From Candidatus Eiseniibacteriota bacterium (GTDB lineage: Bacteria > Eisenbacteria > RBG-16-71-46 > CAIMUX01), in NCBI GenBank assembly GCA_020633975.1, contig JACKCR010000009.1, forward strand, positions 155,282 to 219,281: 64,000 nt of DNA. Direction: 5' to 3'. Numbering within the stretch: position 1 is the stretch's first letter; the number at the start of each line of letters is the position of its first letter. A program made the position numbers and the translations under genes. Positions 44,410 through 53,372 of this stretch are shown in pieces. A model generated the notes under the pieces. It ran no database searches, had not been told where the DNA came from, and saw only the letters and a list, made by a program, of their open reading frames with translations.

Positions 44410-44421
44410 CACACGCGTGTG
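44410..44421. promoter_or_regulatory. 12-bp palindrome upstream of czcC
   Basis: CACACGCGTGTG is a perfect palindrome in the 288-bp gap between the Cys-rich gene and the efflux operon. It is a candidate operator for a metal-responsive regulator. No regulator gene is adjacent, and chance occurrence is possible. Confidence 0.3.
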
Positions 44422-44644
44422 CTTGCTCTGTCACGAGCATGCCTGCACGCGGTCGCGCTTGCCGTAGCTCTTGCTGCCGTGAGGCAGTGTGCGTCGCCGT
44501 CGCCGGAGTGCTTGGTTGTGTGAGGTGCGGCCGGAGAGCGCCGTTCCCTCCTACGGCTGGAGCGACGTGTCGTTTGCATGCGATCGAATCCTGGTCGCCG
44601 GCGCGTGATGGGGAAGCGGAGGAAACTCAATTGGGAACGAAGTC

Positions 44645-46096
44645 ATGAACACGTGTCCATCGTGGCGTTGTCTCGCCATCACGTGGGGGGCTGCGGCCAT
44701 CGGCCTGTCACCCGTCGAGGGCGTCGCGGACGACGCTGGATCGAGTGGCGACAGTCCGTACGAAGTCGTCGAGACGACTCTGGCGTGGAAAGAGCTGGAT
44801 GTCGGCTTTCCGGCGCCGCTCGGCTCGGAAGAGACGTTCGGCGTCCGAACTTCCGGTCCGACCGGAGCGCTGACGTTGGAGGAGGCCGTTCGTTGGGCCG
44901 AGGCACGAGACCCTGGCCTGGCCGCACTCCGGCTCGAAGTCGCGGCCGTCGAGGCCGAGGCCTCCGGGGTCGACGTACGCCCGAATCCGGAACTCGGCAT
45001 CGAGCTGGAGAACTTCGCTGGATCTGGGGGAGCGAGCGGGCTCGGTGGCGCGGAGGCGACGGTGTCGCTCTCCCAGGCGTTCGAGCTAGGTGGGAAGCGC
45101 TCCAAGCGGAAGGCGCTCGGGGATCACGAGTCGAACCTGGCGCGATGGGAATACACGCTCGCGAGGAACGACCGGGCGGCCGAGACGAAGGTGGCGTTCG
45201 TCGCCGTCATGGCCGCGCAGGAGCAGTTGCAGCTCGCGGAGGACCTCGTCCTCGTGGCGGAGGAGATGCTCGCGTCCATCTCGCGCCGGGTGAAGGCGGG
45301 GTCGAGCTCGCCGATCGAAGAGAGCCGCGCCCGAGTCGAACTCGAGATCACGAAGGTCGATCTAGAGGAAGCGCGTCGAGAACTCGCGTCGGCGAGAACG
45401 CGGCTCGCTTCGAACTGGAACGGGGCGACGTTCGACCTGTCGTTCGACGCTGTCGGTTCGCTCGACGTCCATGAGGAGACGCCGACCCTCGACGAACTCC
45501 TCGCCAGACTCGACACGAGCCCCGCGTTCGTGCGCTGGGATGCGGAGTCTGAGCGCCGACGTGCGGGTTTGGCGCTAGAACGGGCCATGGCGAGGCCGGA
45601 CCTCACCATCGGCTCCGGCATCCGCTACTCGGCGGATGGCGACGACGTCTCCCTCTTGGTCGGCGTCGGCCTGCCCCTCTCTGTGTTCGACCGGAACCGA
45701 GGGGCGAGCGTCGCGGCCGAACGACGGATCGAGAGAGTCGCTACGGAACGGGCCATGGAGCGCAACCAGGCGGCCACGGAACTCGCTCAGCTCCACCACG
45801 ACCTGATTGCGAATCAGAACGAAGCTCGTGCCATTCGAGTCCGCGCCCTGCCGGAGGCCGAAACGGCGTTCGCTGCCGCGCGCGACGCATACCTGAGAGG
45901 AGCGATGCGTCTCACCGACGTGCTCGACATCGAGCGACTCTTGTTCGAGCTGCGCAGCCGATACGTCGCGGTCGCCGCGGCCTATCACACCTCATACGCC
46001 GAGATCCAACGACGACTCGGAACTCCGGTGAATGGAAATCTGGAATCCAGTGGCGGGCGTGGCCCCGCGCAAGATGGGATGGGAGGTTCACGATGA
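44645..46096 (+). CDS. czcC: TolC-family outer-membrane efflux protein (CzcC-like)
   Basis: A 483-residue outer-membrane factor of the heavy-metal efflux class. A short signal segment is followed by a variable region and then the TolC repeat pattern: LTLEEAVRWAEARDPGLAAL, NPELGIELENFAG, VSLSQAFELGGKRSKRK in the first half and AMARPDLTIGSGIRYSADGD, GLPLSVFDRNRG in the second, with long helices between. It connects the inner-membrane RND pump to the outside. It overlaps czcB by 4 bp and is the first gene of a C-B-A operon. Confidence 0.88.
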   Translation: MNTCPSWRCLAITWGAAAIGLSPVEGVADDAGSSGDSPYEVVETTLAWKELDVGFPAPLGSEETFGVRTSGPTGALTLEEAVRWAEARDPGLAALRLEVAAVEAEASGVDVRPNPELGIELENFAGSGGASGLGGAEATVSLSQAFELGGKRSKRKALGDHESNLARWEYTLARNDRAAETKVAFVAVMAAQEQLQLAEDLVLVAEEMLASISRRVKAGSSSPIEESRARVELEITKVDLEEARRELASARTRLASNWNGATFDLSFDAVGSLDVHEETPTLDELLARLDTSPAFVRWDAESERRRAGLALERAMARPDLTIGSGIRYSADGDDVSLLVGVGLPLSVFDRNRGASVAAERRIERVATERAMERNQAATELAQLHHDLIANQNEARAIRVRALPEAETAFAAARDAYLRGAMRLTDVLDIERLLFELRSRYVAVAAAYHTSYAEIQRRLGTPVNGNLESSGGRGPAQDGMGGSR

Positions 46097-47328
46097 GTGC
46101 GATGCAACTTGCACCAAGGACCGACAGTGACAGCCGACGGAGGAGTCGCACTTGGGCGCTCCCCGGTGCGGCCGTCCTGCTCGGTGTCGCGGTGGCGCTC
46201 TTCGGTACAGGCGTCGTCGACGGAAACGCGACGGAGTCTGGCGGCAGTGGAAGCGCACCACAAGCCGATCCGGGGTCGACGAGCGAAATGGGTGGCCATC
46301 CAGACCATCCCGGGCACGACGACCACGACCATGACGATCACGCCGTCGGCGACAGCGAAGCGCACTCCGAAGCTGGTCACGACGATCATGACGACGAGAG
46401 CCACGACGACCACGATCATGATGGCCACGATGCCGCCGGGTCCCCTGACGGACACGATGACCATGATCACGACTCGCACGACGACAGCGACGCCCACGAC
46501 GACCACGTCGACATCGTCCGACTGACCGCAGCGGAGATCGCGGAGTTCGGCGTGATCGTGGAGACCGCGGGATCAGGGGTGATCGAACAGACGCTCGAAG
46601 TTCCGGGTGAGGTTCGTCCGAACGACGACCGCCTCGCGCACATCGTCCCTCGGTACTCCGGCATCGTGACAGACGTCCGGGTTGGGATCGGGGACTACGT
46701 GAAGCGGGGGCAGGTGCTCGCGATCATCGAGAGTGACGAGAGCCTCGCTCCGTTCGAGGTGAAGACGCTCCTATCCGGCACGGTGATCGGCAAGCACATC
46801 ACCTTGGGTGAGGCGGCGTCCCGAGACCGGGACACCTTCGTGATCGCGGACCTCTCGACGGTGTGGATCGACCTCACGATCTACCAGCGTGACCTCGAGC
46901 GAGTTCGGGTCGGGCAGGAGGTGGTACTCCTCCGCGGCCACGAAGAGCGTGCCGAGGGAAAGATCAGCTACGTCACTCCGATCGTCGACGAGAGAACGCG
47001 TACGGCGACAGCACGCGTCGTCCTGACGAATCGGGACGAGGACTGGCGACCAGGAATGTTCGTGACCGGGCTCATCCGTGTGGAGAGCGCGGAGGTTCCG
47101 CTCGCGATCCCGACGACTGCGGTTCATCGCGTCGAAGGCAGAGCCGCGGTGTTCGTCGAGACGGCGGATGGCTTCGAACCCCAGCCCGTAGTCCTGGGAC
47201 GAACTGGAAGAGGTGTCGTCGAGGTGCTCTCCGGAATCCATCCGGGAGATCGGTTCGTCAGCGAAGGTGGATTCACTCTCAAGGCGGAGCTGGAGAAGGG
47301 TTCGTTCGGCCACGGGCACGCGCACTAG
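46093..47328 (+). CDS. czcB: RND efflux periplasmic adaptor with His/Asp-rich region (CzcB-like)
   Basis: A 411-residue membrane-fusion protein. After an N-terminal membrane anchor (GAAVLLGVAVALFGTGV) there is a 70-residue stretch (69-138) with 19 histidines in HDDHDHD-type runs, then the adaptor core: EVPGEVRPNDDRLAHIVPRY, GDYVKRGQVLAIIES, TVWIDLTIYQRDLERVRVGQ and SEGGFTLKAELEKG. The His/Asp region probably binds metal in the periplasm and could feed the pump. It overlaps czcC by 4 bp. Its stop codon lies in the first bases of a 48-bp palindromic element before czcA. Confidence 0.92.
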   Translation: MSAMQLAPRTDSDSRRRSRTWALPGAAVLLGVAVALFGTGVVDGNATESGGSGSAPQADPGSTSEMGGHPDHPGHDDHDHDDHAVGDSEAHSEAGHDDHDDESHDDHDHDGHDAAGSPDGHDDHDHDSHDDSDAHDDHVDIVRLTAAEIAEFGVIVETAGSGVIEQTLEVPGEVRPNDDRLAHIVPRYSGIVTDVRVGIGDYVKRGQVLAIIESDESLAPFEVKTLLSGTVIGKHITLGEAASRDRDTFVIADLSTVWIDLTIYQRDLERVRVGQEVVLLRGHEERAEGKISYVTPIVDERTRTATARVVLTNRDEDWRPGMFVTGLIRVESAEVPLAIPTTAVHRVEGRAAVFVETADGFEPQPVVLGRTGRGVVEVLSGIHPGDRFVSEGGFTLKAELEKGSFGHGHAH

Positions 47329-47373
47329 CAGCTTGCTGATAAGTCCCTCCGGGACCATTTCCGCAGCCTGCTA
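47326..47373. repeat. 48-bp palindromic element between czcB and czcA
   Basis: TAGCAG...CTGCTA ends frame an imperfect palindrome: the left arm reads TAGCAGCTTGCTGATAAGTC and the right arm, on the complement, TAGCAGGCTGCGGAAATGGT, with CCC/GGG and a 3-base turn in the middle. Similar sequences starting TTAGCAGGCTGC are common intergenic palindromes in environmental genomes as I remember them. The first three bases are the czcB stop codon, so the element abuts the coding sequence. Confidence 0.65.
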
Positions 47374-47397
47374 ACAGGCACTGCGTAGGAGATCTCG

Positions 47398-50300
47398 ATG
47401 ATTCAGCCGATCGTACGGTTCGGGCTCGCGAACCGGCTTCTCATGGCGGTTCTCGCCGTGCTCGTGATGGGGGGCGGGTACCTCGCGTACCTCCGTCTTC
47501 CGGTGGACGCATTCCCGGACGTGTCACCGAACCTGGTCCAGGTGTTCACCGTGACCGAAGGGCTCGCGCCGGAAGAGGTCGAGACGTTCGTGACCTACCC
47601 GGTGGAAGTCGCGATGACCGGTCTTCCTGGCGTGACGAAGGTGCGTTCCGTCTCGAACTTCGGGCTTTCCGTGGTGAACGTCTACTTCGAGGACGGGATG
47701 GACATCTACTTCGCCCGCCAACTCGTGGGCGAACGGCTCCAGGAAGCGCGGGAGCAGATTCCCGAAGGGTTCGGCGAGCCGGAGATGGGGCCGATCTCCA
47801 CCGGGATGGGACTCGTTCTCTTCTACTACCTCGAGGACGAGTCCGGGCGGTACTCGATGGAGGAACTGCGCTCCATCCAGGACTGGATCGTCAAATTCCA
47901 CCTGCAGACGGTGCCTGGCGTGACCGAGGTTCTCGGCATCGGCGGATATGAGAAGCAGTACCACGTCGTCGTTCACCCGGAGGAGCTCCAGCGGTTCGAC
48001 CTCACGATCGGCGAGATCATCGAGCGGATCCACGCGAACAACAAGAACGTCGGGGCGCAGTTCATCGAGAAGAACGCGGAGGAGTTGGTCGTTCGGTCTG
48101 TCGGACTTGCGACGAGCATGGAAGACCTCCGCTCGATCGTCGTGATGACCGACGACGGCCGTCCGATCTTCCTCTCCGACGTCGCGGATGTGGAAGTGGG
48201 CGGAGCGGTCCGCCGTGGACTCCAAACCCGTAACGGTGAAGGCGAAGTCGTCGCTGGAATGGTCATCAAGCTGTTCGGGACGAACTCGTCGAGTGTGATC
48301 GAGCGGATCGAAGAACGACTCGTGGAGATCAACCGGATCCTCCCCGAGGGCGTTCGGATCGTTCCGTACTACGAGCAGAAGACGCTGGTCTCGTCGTCGA
48401 TGCACACGGTAACGAATGCGCTGGTCCAGGGCGTCGTCCTCGTCTCGGTGATCCTGCTCGCGTTCATGGGAGGACTTCGGCCGAGCCTCGTCGTGGCGGT
48501 GTCGATCCCGTTCTCCGTGCTCTTCGCTTTCCTTCTGATGGGGCGCTTCGGGATCTCGGCCAACTTGATGTCGCTCGGCGGGCTTGCGATCGCGATCGGG
48601 ATGATGGTGGACGGCACGATCGTCATGGTCGAGAACATGGATCGACGACTCCGCGAGGCCGGGCCCAACGAGCCGAAGCTGCACGTGATCGCGCAGGCGT
48701 GTCTCGAAGTAGGGCGGCCGATCGTCTTCGCGATCTCGATCATCATTCTCGTGTTCCTTCCGCTCTTCACCTTGCAAGGCGTGGAAGGGAAGACGTTCCG
48801 GCCGCTCGCCTACACGGTGGCGCTCGGCATGGCCGGGTCGCTCGTTTTCGCGCTCGCCCTCGCGCCGATGCTCGGGAGCTTGGTGTTGTCGCGAGGCGGT
48901 GATGGCACCGTCTCGGATGCGTGGATCGTCCGTGCGCTGCTCCGTCCCTATCGCCCCGTCGTTTCGTTCTTCGTCCGTCGCCGATGGGCGTCCGTCGGGC
49001 TTGCGGCCGTACTCCTGTTGTGTGGGGCTGTCGTGTTCCCCAGGCTCGGCTCCGAGTTCACCCCGAAGCTCAAAGAGGGCACGATCGTCGTCCGGCTCTC
49101 GATGGCGCCGTCCATTGCGCTCGTCGAGAGCACGCGACTGACGCAGATCGTAGAGCGACGGCTGCTCGCGATTCCGGAAGTGCACGAGGTGGTGACCCGG
49201 TTGGGGCGTGGGGAGGTCGGCGCGCATGCAGATCCGATCAACAGCGCCGAGATGTTCGTGCTCCTGGAGCCGCCGTCCGAGTGGCGAACGGCGCGTACCC
49301 AGACCGACATCGAGGACCTGATCCGGTCCGAACTCGGCAACGTCCCGGGTGTCATGGTGAACCTGACCCAGCCGATCGAGATGACAGTCGACGAACTGCT
49401 GGAAGGTGTTCGCGCCGAGCTCGCGATCAAGATCTTCGGCGACGATCTGGATGTGCTGAAGGAGAACGCAGACGAAGTCGCCGCCGTCGTGAGGGACGTG
49501 CGCGGTGCGGCGGACATCCAGGTCGACCAGGTGGGAGGTGCGCCCCAGCTGCTGATCCGGGTCGATCGGCAGGCCATCGCGCGCTACGGGATCAACGTCG
49601 CGGAAGTGCAGGAAGTCATCCACGCGGCGGTCGGCGGAGAGGTGGCGGGGCAGGTGTTCGAAGGCGTGCGGCGCTACGACATCCTCGTTCGCTACGAACC
49701 CCGCGCACGCGAGACGGAAGCGGCGATCCGTGACATCCTCGTCGGTGGTCCGGATGGGCTCAAGGTTCCACTCGACGAACTCGTGACCGTCTCGGAGATC
49801 GTCGGGCCGAGACAGATCACACGCGAAGACAACCAGAGGTTCATCACGATTCAGTGCAACGTGATCGGACGCGACATCGGCACGTTCGTCGAGGAAGCGC
49901 AGCGGTCGATCGACGCGAGCGTGGAGCTCCCACCGGGGTACCGTGTGACGTGGGGCGGTCAGTTCCGTCTGCAGCAGGAGGCGAACAAGCGACTCGCGGT
50001 GGTCGTGCCGATCACGCTCGTTGCCGTGTTCCTACTGCTCTTCACGAGCTTTCAGTCGGTGCGGAACGCGTTCCTCATCCTGCTCAACATTCCGCTCGCG
50101 TTGGTCGGCGGGATCGTCGCGCTCTGGATCTCCGGACAGAACCTTTCTGTCCCCGCTTCGGTTGGGTTCATCGCTCTCTTCGGAATCGCGCTCGAGAACG
50201 GGATGGTGCTCGTGACGTACTTGAATCAGCTCGTGAGAGACGGCATCCCGATCGATCGAGCGTCGGTGCAGGGCGCGTGTCTTAGGCTTCGGCCCGTGCT

Positions 50301-50484
50301 CATGACCGCGCTCACGACTGCGCTCGGGCTCATTCCGTTGCTTCTCGCTTCCGGAACCGGGAGCGAGGTGCAGAAGCCACTCGCGACGGTAGTGATGGGC
50401 GGACTCGTCACGTCGACGATGCTGACGCTGCTCGTTGTGCCGAGCCTCTACAAGTGGTTCGCGCCGAGTCCGTCGCGCGGGTAG
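47398..50484 (+). CDS. czcA: Heavy-metal RND efflux pump (CzcA/CusA type)
   Basis: A 1028-residue RND transporter with the usual two-fold layout of twelve membrane helices and two large periplasmic loops. The N-terminal helix (LLMAVLAVLVMGGGYLAYL) is followed by AFPDVSPNLVQVFT, typical of the heavy-metal class. The helix-4 motif is AIAIGMMVDG (397-406) with the proton-relay Asp405 and then TIVMVENMD. This AIAIG form resembles CusA-type pumps rather than the DFG-type CzcA, though Gly406 differs from CusA Ala. Metal preference is therefore open. It is the third gene of the efflux operon. Confidence 0.95.
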   Translation: MIQPIVRFGLANRLLMAVLAVLVMGGGYLAYLRLPVDAFPDVSPNLVQVFTVTEGLAPEEVETFVTYPVEVAMTGLPGVTKVRSVSNFGLSVVNVYFEDGMDIYFARQLVGERLQEAREQIPEGFGEPEMGPISTGMGLVLFYYLEDESGRYSMEELRSIQDWIVKFHLQTVPGVTEVLGIGGYEKQYHVVVHPEELQRFDLTIGEIIERIHANNKNVGAQFIEKNAEELVVRSVGLATSMEDLRSIVVMTDDGRPIFLSDVADVEVGGAVRRGLQTRNGEGEVVAGMVIKLFGTNSSSVIERIEERLVEINRILPEGVRIVPYYEQKTLVSSSMHTVTNALVQGVVLVSVILLAFMGGLRPSLVVAVSIPFSVLFAFLLMGRFGISANLMSLGGLAIAIGMMVDGTIVMVENMDRRLREAGPNEPKLHVIAQACLEVGRPIVFAISIIILVFLPLFTLQGVEGKTFRPLAYTVALGMAGSLVFALALAPMLGSLVLSRGGDGTVSDAWIVRALLRPYRPVVSFFVRRRWASVGLAAVLLLCGAVVFPRLGSEFTPKLKEGTIVVRLSMAPSIALVESTRLTQIVERRLLAIPEVHEVVTRLGRGEVGAHADPINSAEMFVLLEPPSEWRTARTQTDIEDLIRSELGNVPGVMVNLTQPIEMTVDELLEGVRAELAIKIFGDDLDVLKENADEVAAVVRDVRGAADIQVDQVGGAPQLLIRVDRQAIARYGINVAEVQEVIHAAVGGEVAGQVFEGVRRYDILVRYEPRARETEAAIRDILVGGPDGLKVPLDELVTVSEIVGPRQITREDNQRFITIQCNVIGRDIGTFVEEAQRSIDASVELPPGYRVTWGGQFRLQQEANKRLAVVVPITLVAVFLLLFTSFQSVRNAFLILLNIPLALVGGIVALWISGQNLSVPASVGFIALFGIALENGMVLVTYLNQLVRDGIPIDRASVQGACLRLRPVLMTALTTALGLIPLLLASGTGSEVQKPLATVVMGGLVTSTMLTLLVVPSLYKWFAPSPSRG

Positions 50485-50516
50485 GAACGAGGCCGGCGGC
50501 CAGGCCTCGCGAACGG

Positions 50517-51074
50517 CTACTTCGCCTCGAAGCTCTCGACCGTCCTCCGGATGAGGTCCGGGTCCATGTGCTCTTCCATGCCGGCGTGGAACTCGACGGA
50601 GTACGTCTCGTCTTCGTACGGGACGACGGCGACCCAGTCGATGGAGGAGAGGTCGCCCTTGTAGAACTGACGGATCTCCCAGGCGAACGCGTCGTGTCCG
50701 TCGATCTCGACCTCTTCGACCGGGCCGTAGTCGAGTCCGCTCGTAGAGCCTGCGCGCCGACCCCAGCGCTGCTCGTGCGCGGCACGTGCGGCGTAGATCG
50801 CGTCCTCCGGGATCTGGCCAGAGTAAGTCGTGATCATGATGGAGCTGTGGTCGTCGTTCGAGTTCATCGCAAACCAACCGGACTGATCGAGCGGCTGCGC
50901 GTCGAGGAACACCTTCCGAGCGGCCGACGCGTTTGCGTCGAAGGCAAAGCCTTTCGGAACGTCCTGGACGTTCGGCCCGGGACGATCGGGCCCCGAACAC
51001 GCGGTGAGGGCGAGAGACAGCCCAAGTGCGAGCCATCCCGTGACGACGATTCTGGGGTTCCGTGTTGGGCTCAT
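50517..51074 (-). CDS. Putative lipoprotein of unknown function
   Basis: A 185-residue protein with lipobox LTAC (Cys26) that I do not recognise. The mature part is mixed alpha/beta: FDANASAARKVFLDAQPLDQ, SSIMITTYSGQIPEDAIYAA, VEIDGHDAFAWEIRQFYKGD and DWVAVVPYEDETYSVEFHAG, with a layout like small surface lipoproteins that read a peptide or protein partner. It converges on czcA with a 32-bp gap and is divergent from the PEGA-like gene at 51219. Function unknown. Confidence 0.7.
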   Translation of the reverse strand: MSPTRNPRIVVTGWLALGLSLALTACSGPDRPGPNVQDVPKGFAFDANASAARKVFLDAQPLDQSGWFAMNSNDDHSSIMITTYSGQIPEDAIYAARAAHEQRWGRRAGSTSGLDYGPVEEVEIDGHDAFAWEIRQFYKGDLSSIDWVAVVPYEDETYSVEFHAGMEEHMDPDLIRRTVESFEAK

Positions 51075-51218
51075 CGGTCTCCTCCCTGAGCCAGGCCATC
51101 GTTGCCCTGGGTCATCCGCGGATGCGATTCCGCGGCCTCCCGAGGTCGAGAAGCGACGACTCTCGGCCGAACTTCTATATCGGCCCGTCGAACCGTTACC
51201 TCAAGGGAGGGTGCCGCA

Positions 51219-51608
51219 ATGCTCGACCGTGCGTTCCGTTGGCGTCTCGCCGTCATGGCGTCGGGGCTCCTGCTCGCCATAGTGGCCTGGTCTACCGGAC
51301 TCTTCTCGCCCAAGAAGGCGATCGTCATCGAGTACGGGATCCTGGGGGAGGACGCCCTCGGAGCCGAGGTCTTCATCGACGACCAACTGGCTGGACGACT
51401 GGAAGCCCTTACGGCAGCGACACGTACGGGATTCGAGGTCGAGGAGGGCGCCCACGTCGTCCGGATCGAGCATCCTTATTATGGATGTGAGCCGATCCGG
51501 GTGGAGACCCAGGCCTCATCCTCCAGCATCCTCCTCCGGATGGACATCGCCGAGTTCTACGATCAGGCGACCGGGGAGAGCGAGGCGCGGATCGTCTTCG
51601 ACTGGTAG
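51219..51608 (+). CDS. Single-pass membrane protein with PEGA-like domain
   Basis: A 129-residue protein with one N-terminal membrane helix (LAVMASGLLLAIVAWSTGLF) and a short beta domain (AEVFIDDQLAGRLEALTAAT, FEVEEGAHVVRIEHPYYGCE) that resembles PEGA-type surface domains. The ATG at 51219 has AAGGGAGG 8 nt upstream. It stands alone between a lipoprotein gene and the SpoIIE-type phosphatase. The domain call is tentative and the function unknown. Confidence 0.65.
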   Translation: MLDRAFRWRLAVMASGLLLAIVAWSTGLFSPKKAIVIEYGILGEDALGAEVFIDDQLAGRLEALTAATRTGFEVEEGAHVVRIEHPYYGCEPIRVETQASSSSILLRMDIAEFYDQATGESEARIVFDW

Positions 51609-51709
51609 GGGCCTAGGAGTGAAGAGCGCGACCCGTGGTGGCAAGACCCGATCGTCCGCGCTTGATGCGGCGCTCGAGCGGCGGTGTCCCAAACCCTGCG
51701 CACCACTCC

Positions 51710-52906
51710 TCACCCCACCGGAAGTCGGCGCAGGAGGATCCAGGTGGTGTCGTCTCCGATCGGCCCGTGCGATGACACCTCCGTTTCGATCCGACGGGAG
51801 ATCGCGCTGACTGACTGGCCGATGGTGTCGCAGAGGATCCGAGTGACGCGCGCTTCTCCGAACATCTCGCCAGTTCGGTCGGTTCGTTCGAGGAGACCGT
51901 CGGTCGGGGCGAAGAGTAGGTCGCCCGGCTCGAGGAAGACATGCCCACGACGATACCGACCCGGCTCCATCGGGCCTAGCACGGCGCCGCCCACGTCCAA
52001 GCGGACGGCGTCTCCGGAGGCCTTCAAGACCCACGGGCTCGGGTGACCGGCGTTCACGTAGAACACGTTTCCTTCGCGTTCCACCTCGGCGAGGAAGAGG
52101 GAGGTGAAGCGGGTCGAAAGGAACCCGCGTGCAATGACGCGACCCAACCGCTCCACCAGCACCGCCAGCTTCAGCTCGCGCTCGACTCCCATGCGGAGGC
52201 CCGTGACGACGTCGCGAGCCAGAAGCGCAGCCCCGAGCCCGTGTCCGCTCGCGTCTCCCACGACCCAGGTGAGGGAGACCTCGTCGCCGATGAGAAAGTC
52301 GTAGAAGTCTCCACCGACGCGTTCGGCCGGCGACGAGAACGCTGCGAACTCGAACCCCGGCAACACGGGGACCTTGGATGGAAGAAGGCTGCGCTGGATC
52401 TCGAACGCTTGCTCGAGATGCGAGTGCATCCGGTCGGTCTGCAGCCTGTGGTCGAGAGCGCTTCGAAGGGTGCGAAGCGCGAACTCCACCTCCTCGCCCG
52501 TACTCTGCTCGCCCAACTCGAACGTCAGGATCCGCCTCGGTTCCGACTGGATCAGCACGGCCGCGATCCCGCTCCGGCCCAAACGGACGCAATCACCGAT
52601 GGAAGTCCGAAAGAGACAGACGCCGTGATCCACGACGAGCGCCACAGCCGCATCGCTCGTGCTCACCGAAACCGGCACAGTGTCGTCGGTGTCCTCGAGG
52701 AAGAAACCTCCGTGGTCGACGAGTACCGTGCCCCCTCGAAGGTGGAGCAGGTCTCCGAACGCTCCCAAGATTCCCGTGTGGACGCGACGGATCCAGTTGC
52801 CGTCTCCCGAACCCGCCTGCACGACTTCGAGGATGGCTTCGAGCTGTCGATAGAAGCGCTTCGAACGAACGTCCAATACCTGGGACGTCGTTCCGTTCGT
52901 CTCCAC
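51710..52906 (-). CDS. SpoIIE-type (PP2C-like) serine phosphatase
   Basis: A 398-residue protein with an N-terminal helical/sensor-like region of about 170 residues and a C-terminal SpoIIE domain: SSPAERVGGDFYDFLIGDE, VVGDASGHGLGAALLAR, YVNAGHPSPWVL, FAPTDGLLERTD and IGDDTTWILLRR contain the expected metal-binding Asp residues. Such RsbU-like phosphatases act on anti-sigma-antagonist proteins. I choose GTG at 52906 because AAGGAGGAG is 6 nt upstream; the longer frame up to 53176 has no site. No anti-sigma or antagonist gene is adjacent, so its partner is elsewhere. Confidence 0.88.
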   Translation of the reverse strand: METNGTTSQVLDVRSKRFYRQLEAILEVVQAGSGDGNWIRRVHTGILGAFGDLLHLRGGTVLVDHGGFFLEDTDDTVPVSVSTSDAAVALVVDHGVCLFRTSIGDCVRLGRSGIAAVLIQSEPRRILTFELGEQSTGEEVEFALRTLRSALDHRLQTDRMHSHLEQAFEIQRSLLPSKVPVLPGFEFAAFSSPAERVGGDFYDFLIGDEVSLTWVVGDASGHGLGAALLARDVVTGLRMGVERELKLAVLVERLGRVIARGFLSTRFTSLFLAEVEREGNVFYVNAGHPSPWVLKASGDAVRLDVGGAVLGPMEPGRYRRGHVFLEPGDLLFAPTDGLLERTDRTGEMFGEARVTRILCDTIGQSVSAISRRIETEVSSHGPIGDDTTWILLRRLPVG

Positions 52907-53372
52907 CTTCGTCTCCTCCTTCTTTCTCGCCTGGACCCGGGAAGTGTAGGAGACGAAGCCACCGCGGAGACGCATGTGACGTCGAGATTGCAGAAACCTC
53001 ACATGACGAAGTCGAGTGATCGTGAGGACTGGGGCGCGCACAGCCTCGTCGGCGAAGCGGGGCGTCCGGCGTCGGCGGTCCGAAGGTCGAGGCCCCGTAG
53101 CCGTTGCAGAGACGTTCGTAGGTTCTACATGGAGAACCATCGCTCGTCCGGGATCGTCGCGTTCCGGGACTTCCAAACTCCTCCACTGGAGCGCTCCTGT
53201 AACGCCATGTCATAAAATGGTTTGCCGCGATCGATCCTGGAGGGTGACCCGGCTTCGGACGCGCCTCGAGAGTGGCTTGGCACGCCTCCTGCCACCTATC
53301 CCTTTGGATTCGAAACTCCACGACGCCGTGCGAAGGACTCGTATCGGTGCCAGTGGGGAGGAGGAGGAAGAG
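52907..53372. other. Intergenic region between divergent phosphatase and lmo0937-type genes
   Basis: These 466 bases hold no gene I can support; longer frames here are extensions of the two flanking genes without ribosome sites. The notable item is a candidate -24/-12 promoter at 53278-53293 pointing toward 53373. The part near 52907 carries the AAGGAGGAG ribosome site of the phosphatase gene. Confidence 0.5.
53278..53293 (+). promoter_or_regulatory. Candidate sigma-54 (-24/-12) promoter
   Basis: TGGCACG at 53278-53284 followed by CTGCC at 53289-53293 matches the sigma-54 consensus TGGCACG-N4-TTGCA: the invariant GG (53279-53280) and GC (53291-53292) are exactly 12 bp apart. The start of transcription would be near 53304, 69 bp before the small membrane protein gene. 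rpoN and a sigma-54 activator gene are in the same window. Confidence 0.5.

Noticed and set aside
47524-49623. 699-codon minus-strand frame opposite czcA
   Set aside because: It is a shadow of the RND pump gene. The product is full of Asp/His/Arg with no membrane segment or family resemblance.
52043-53215. 390-codon plus-strand frame opposite the SpoIIE phosphatase
   Set aside because: The minus-strand protein has all conserved SpoIIE motifs, so the plus-strand frame is a shadow.
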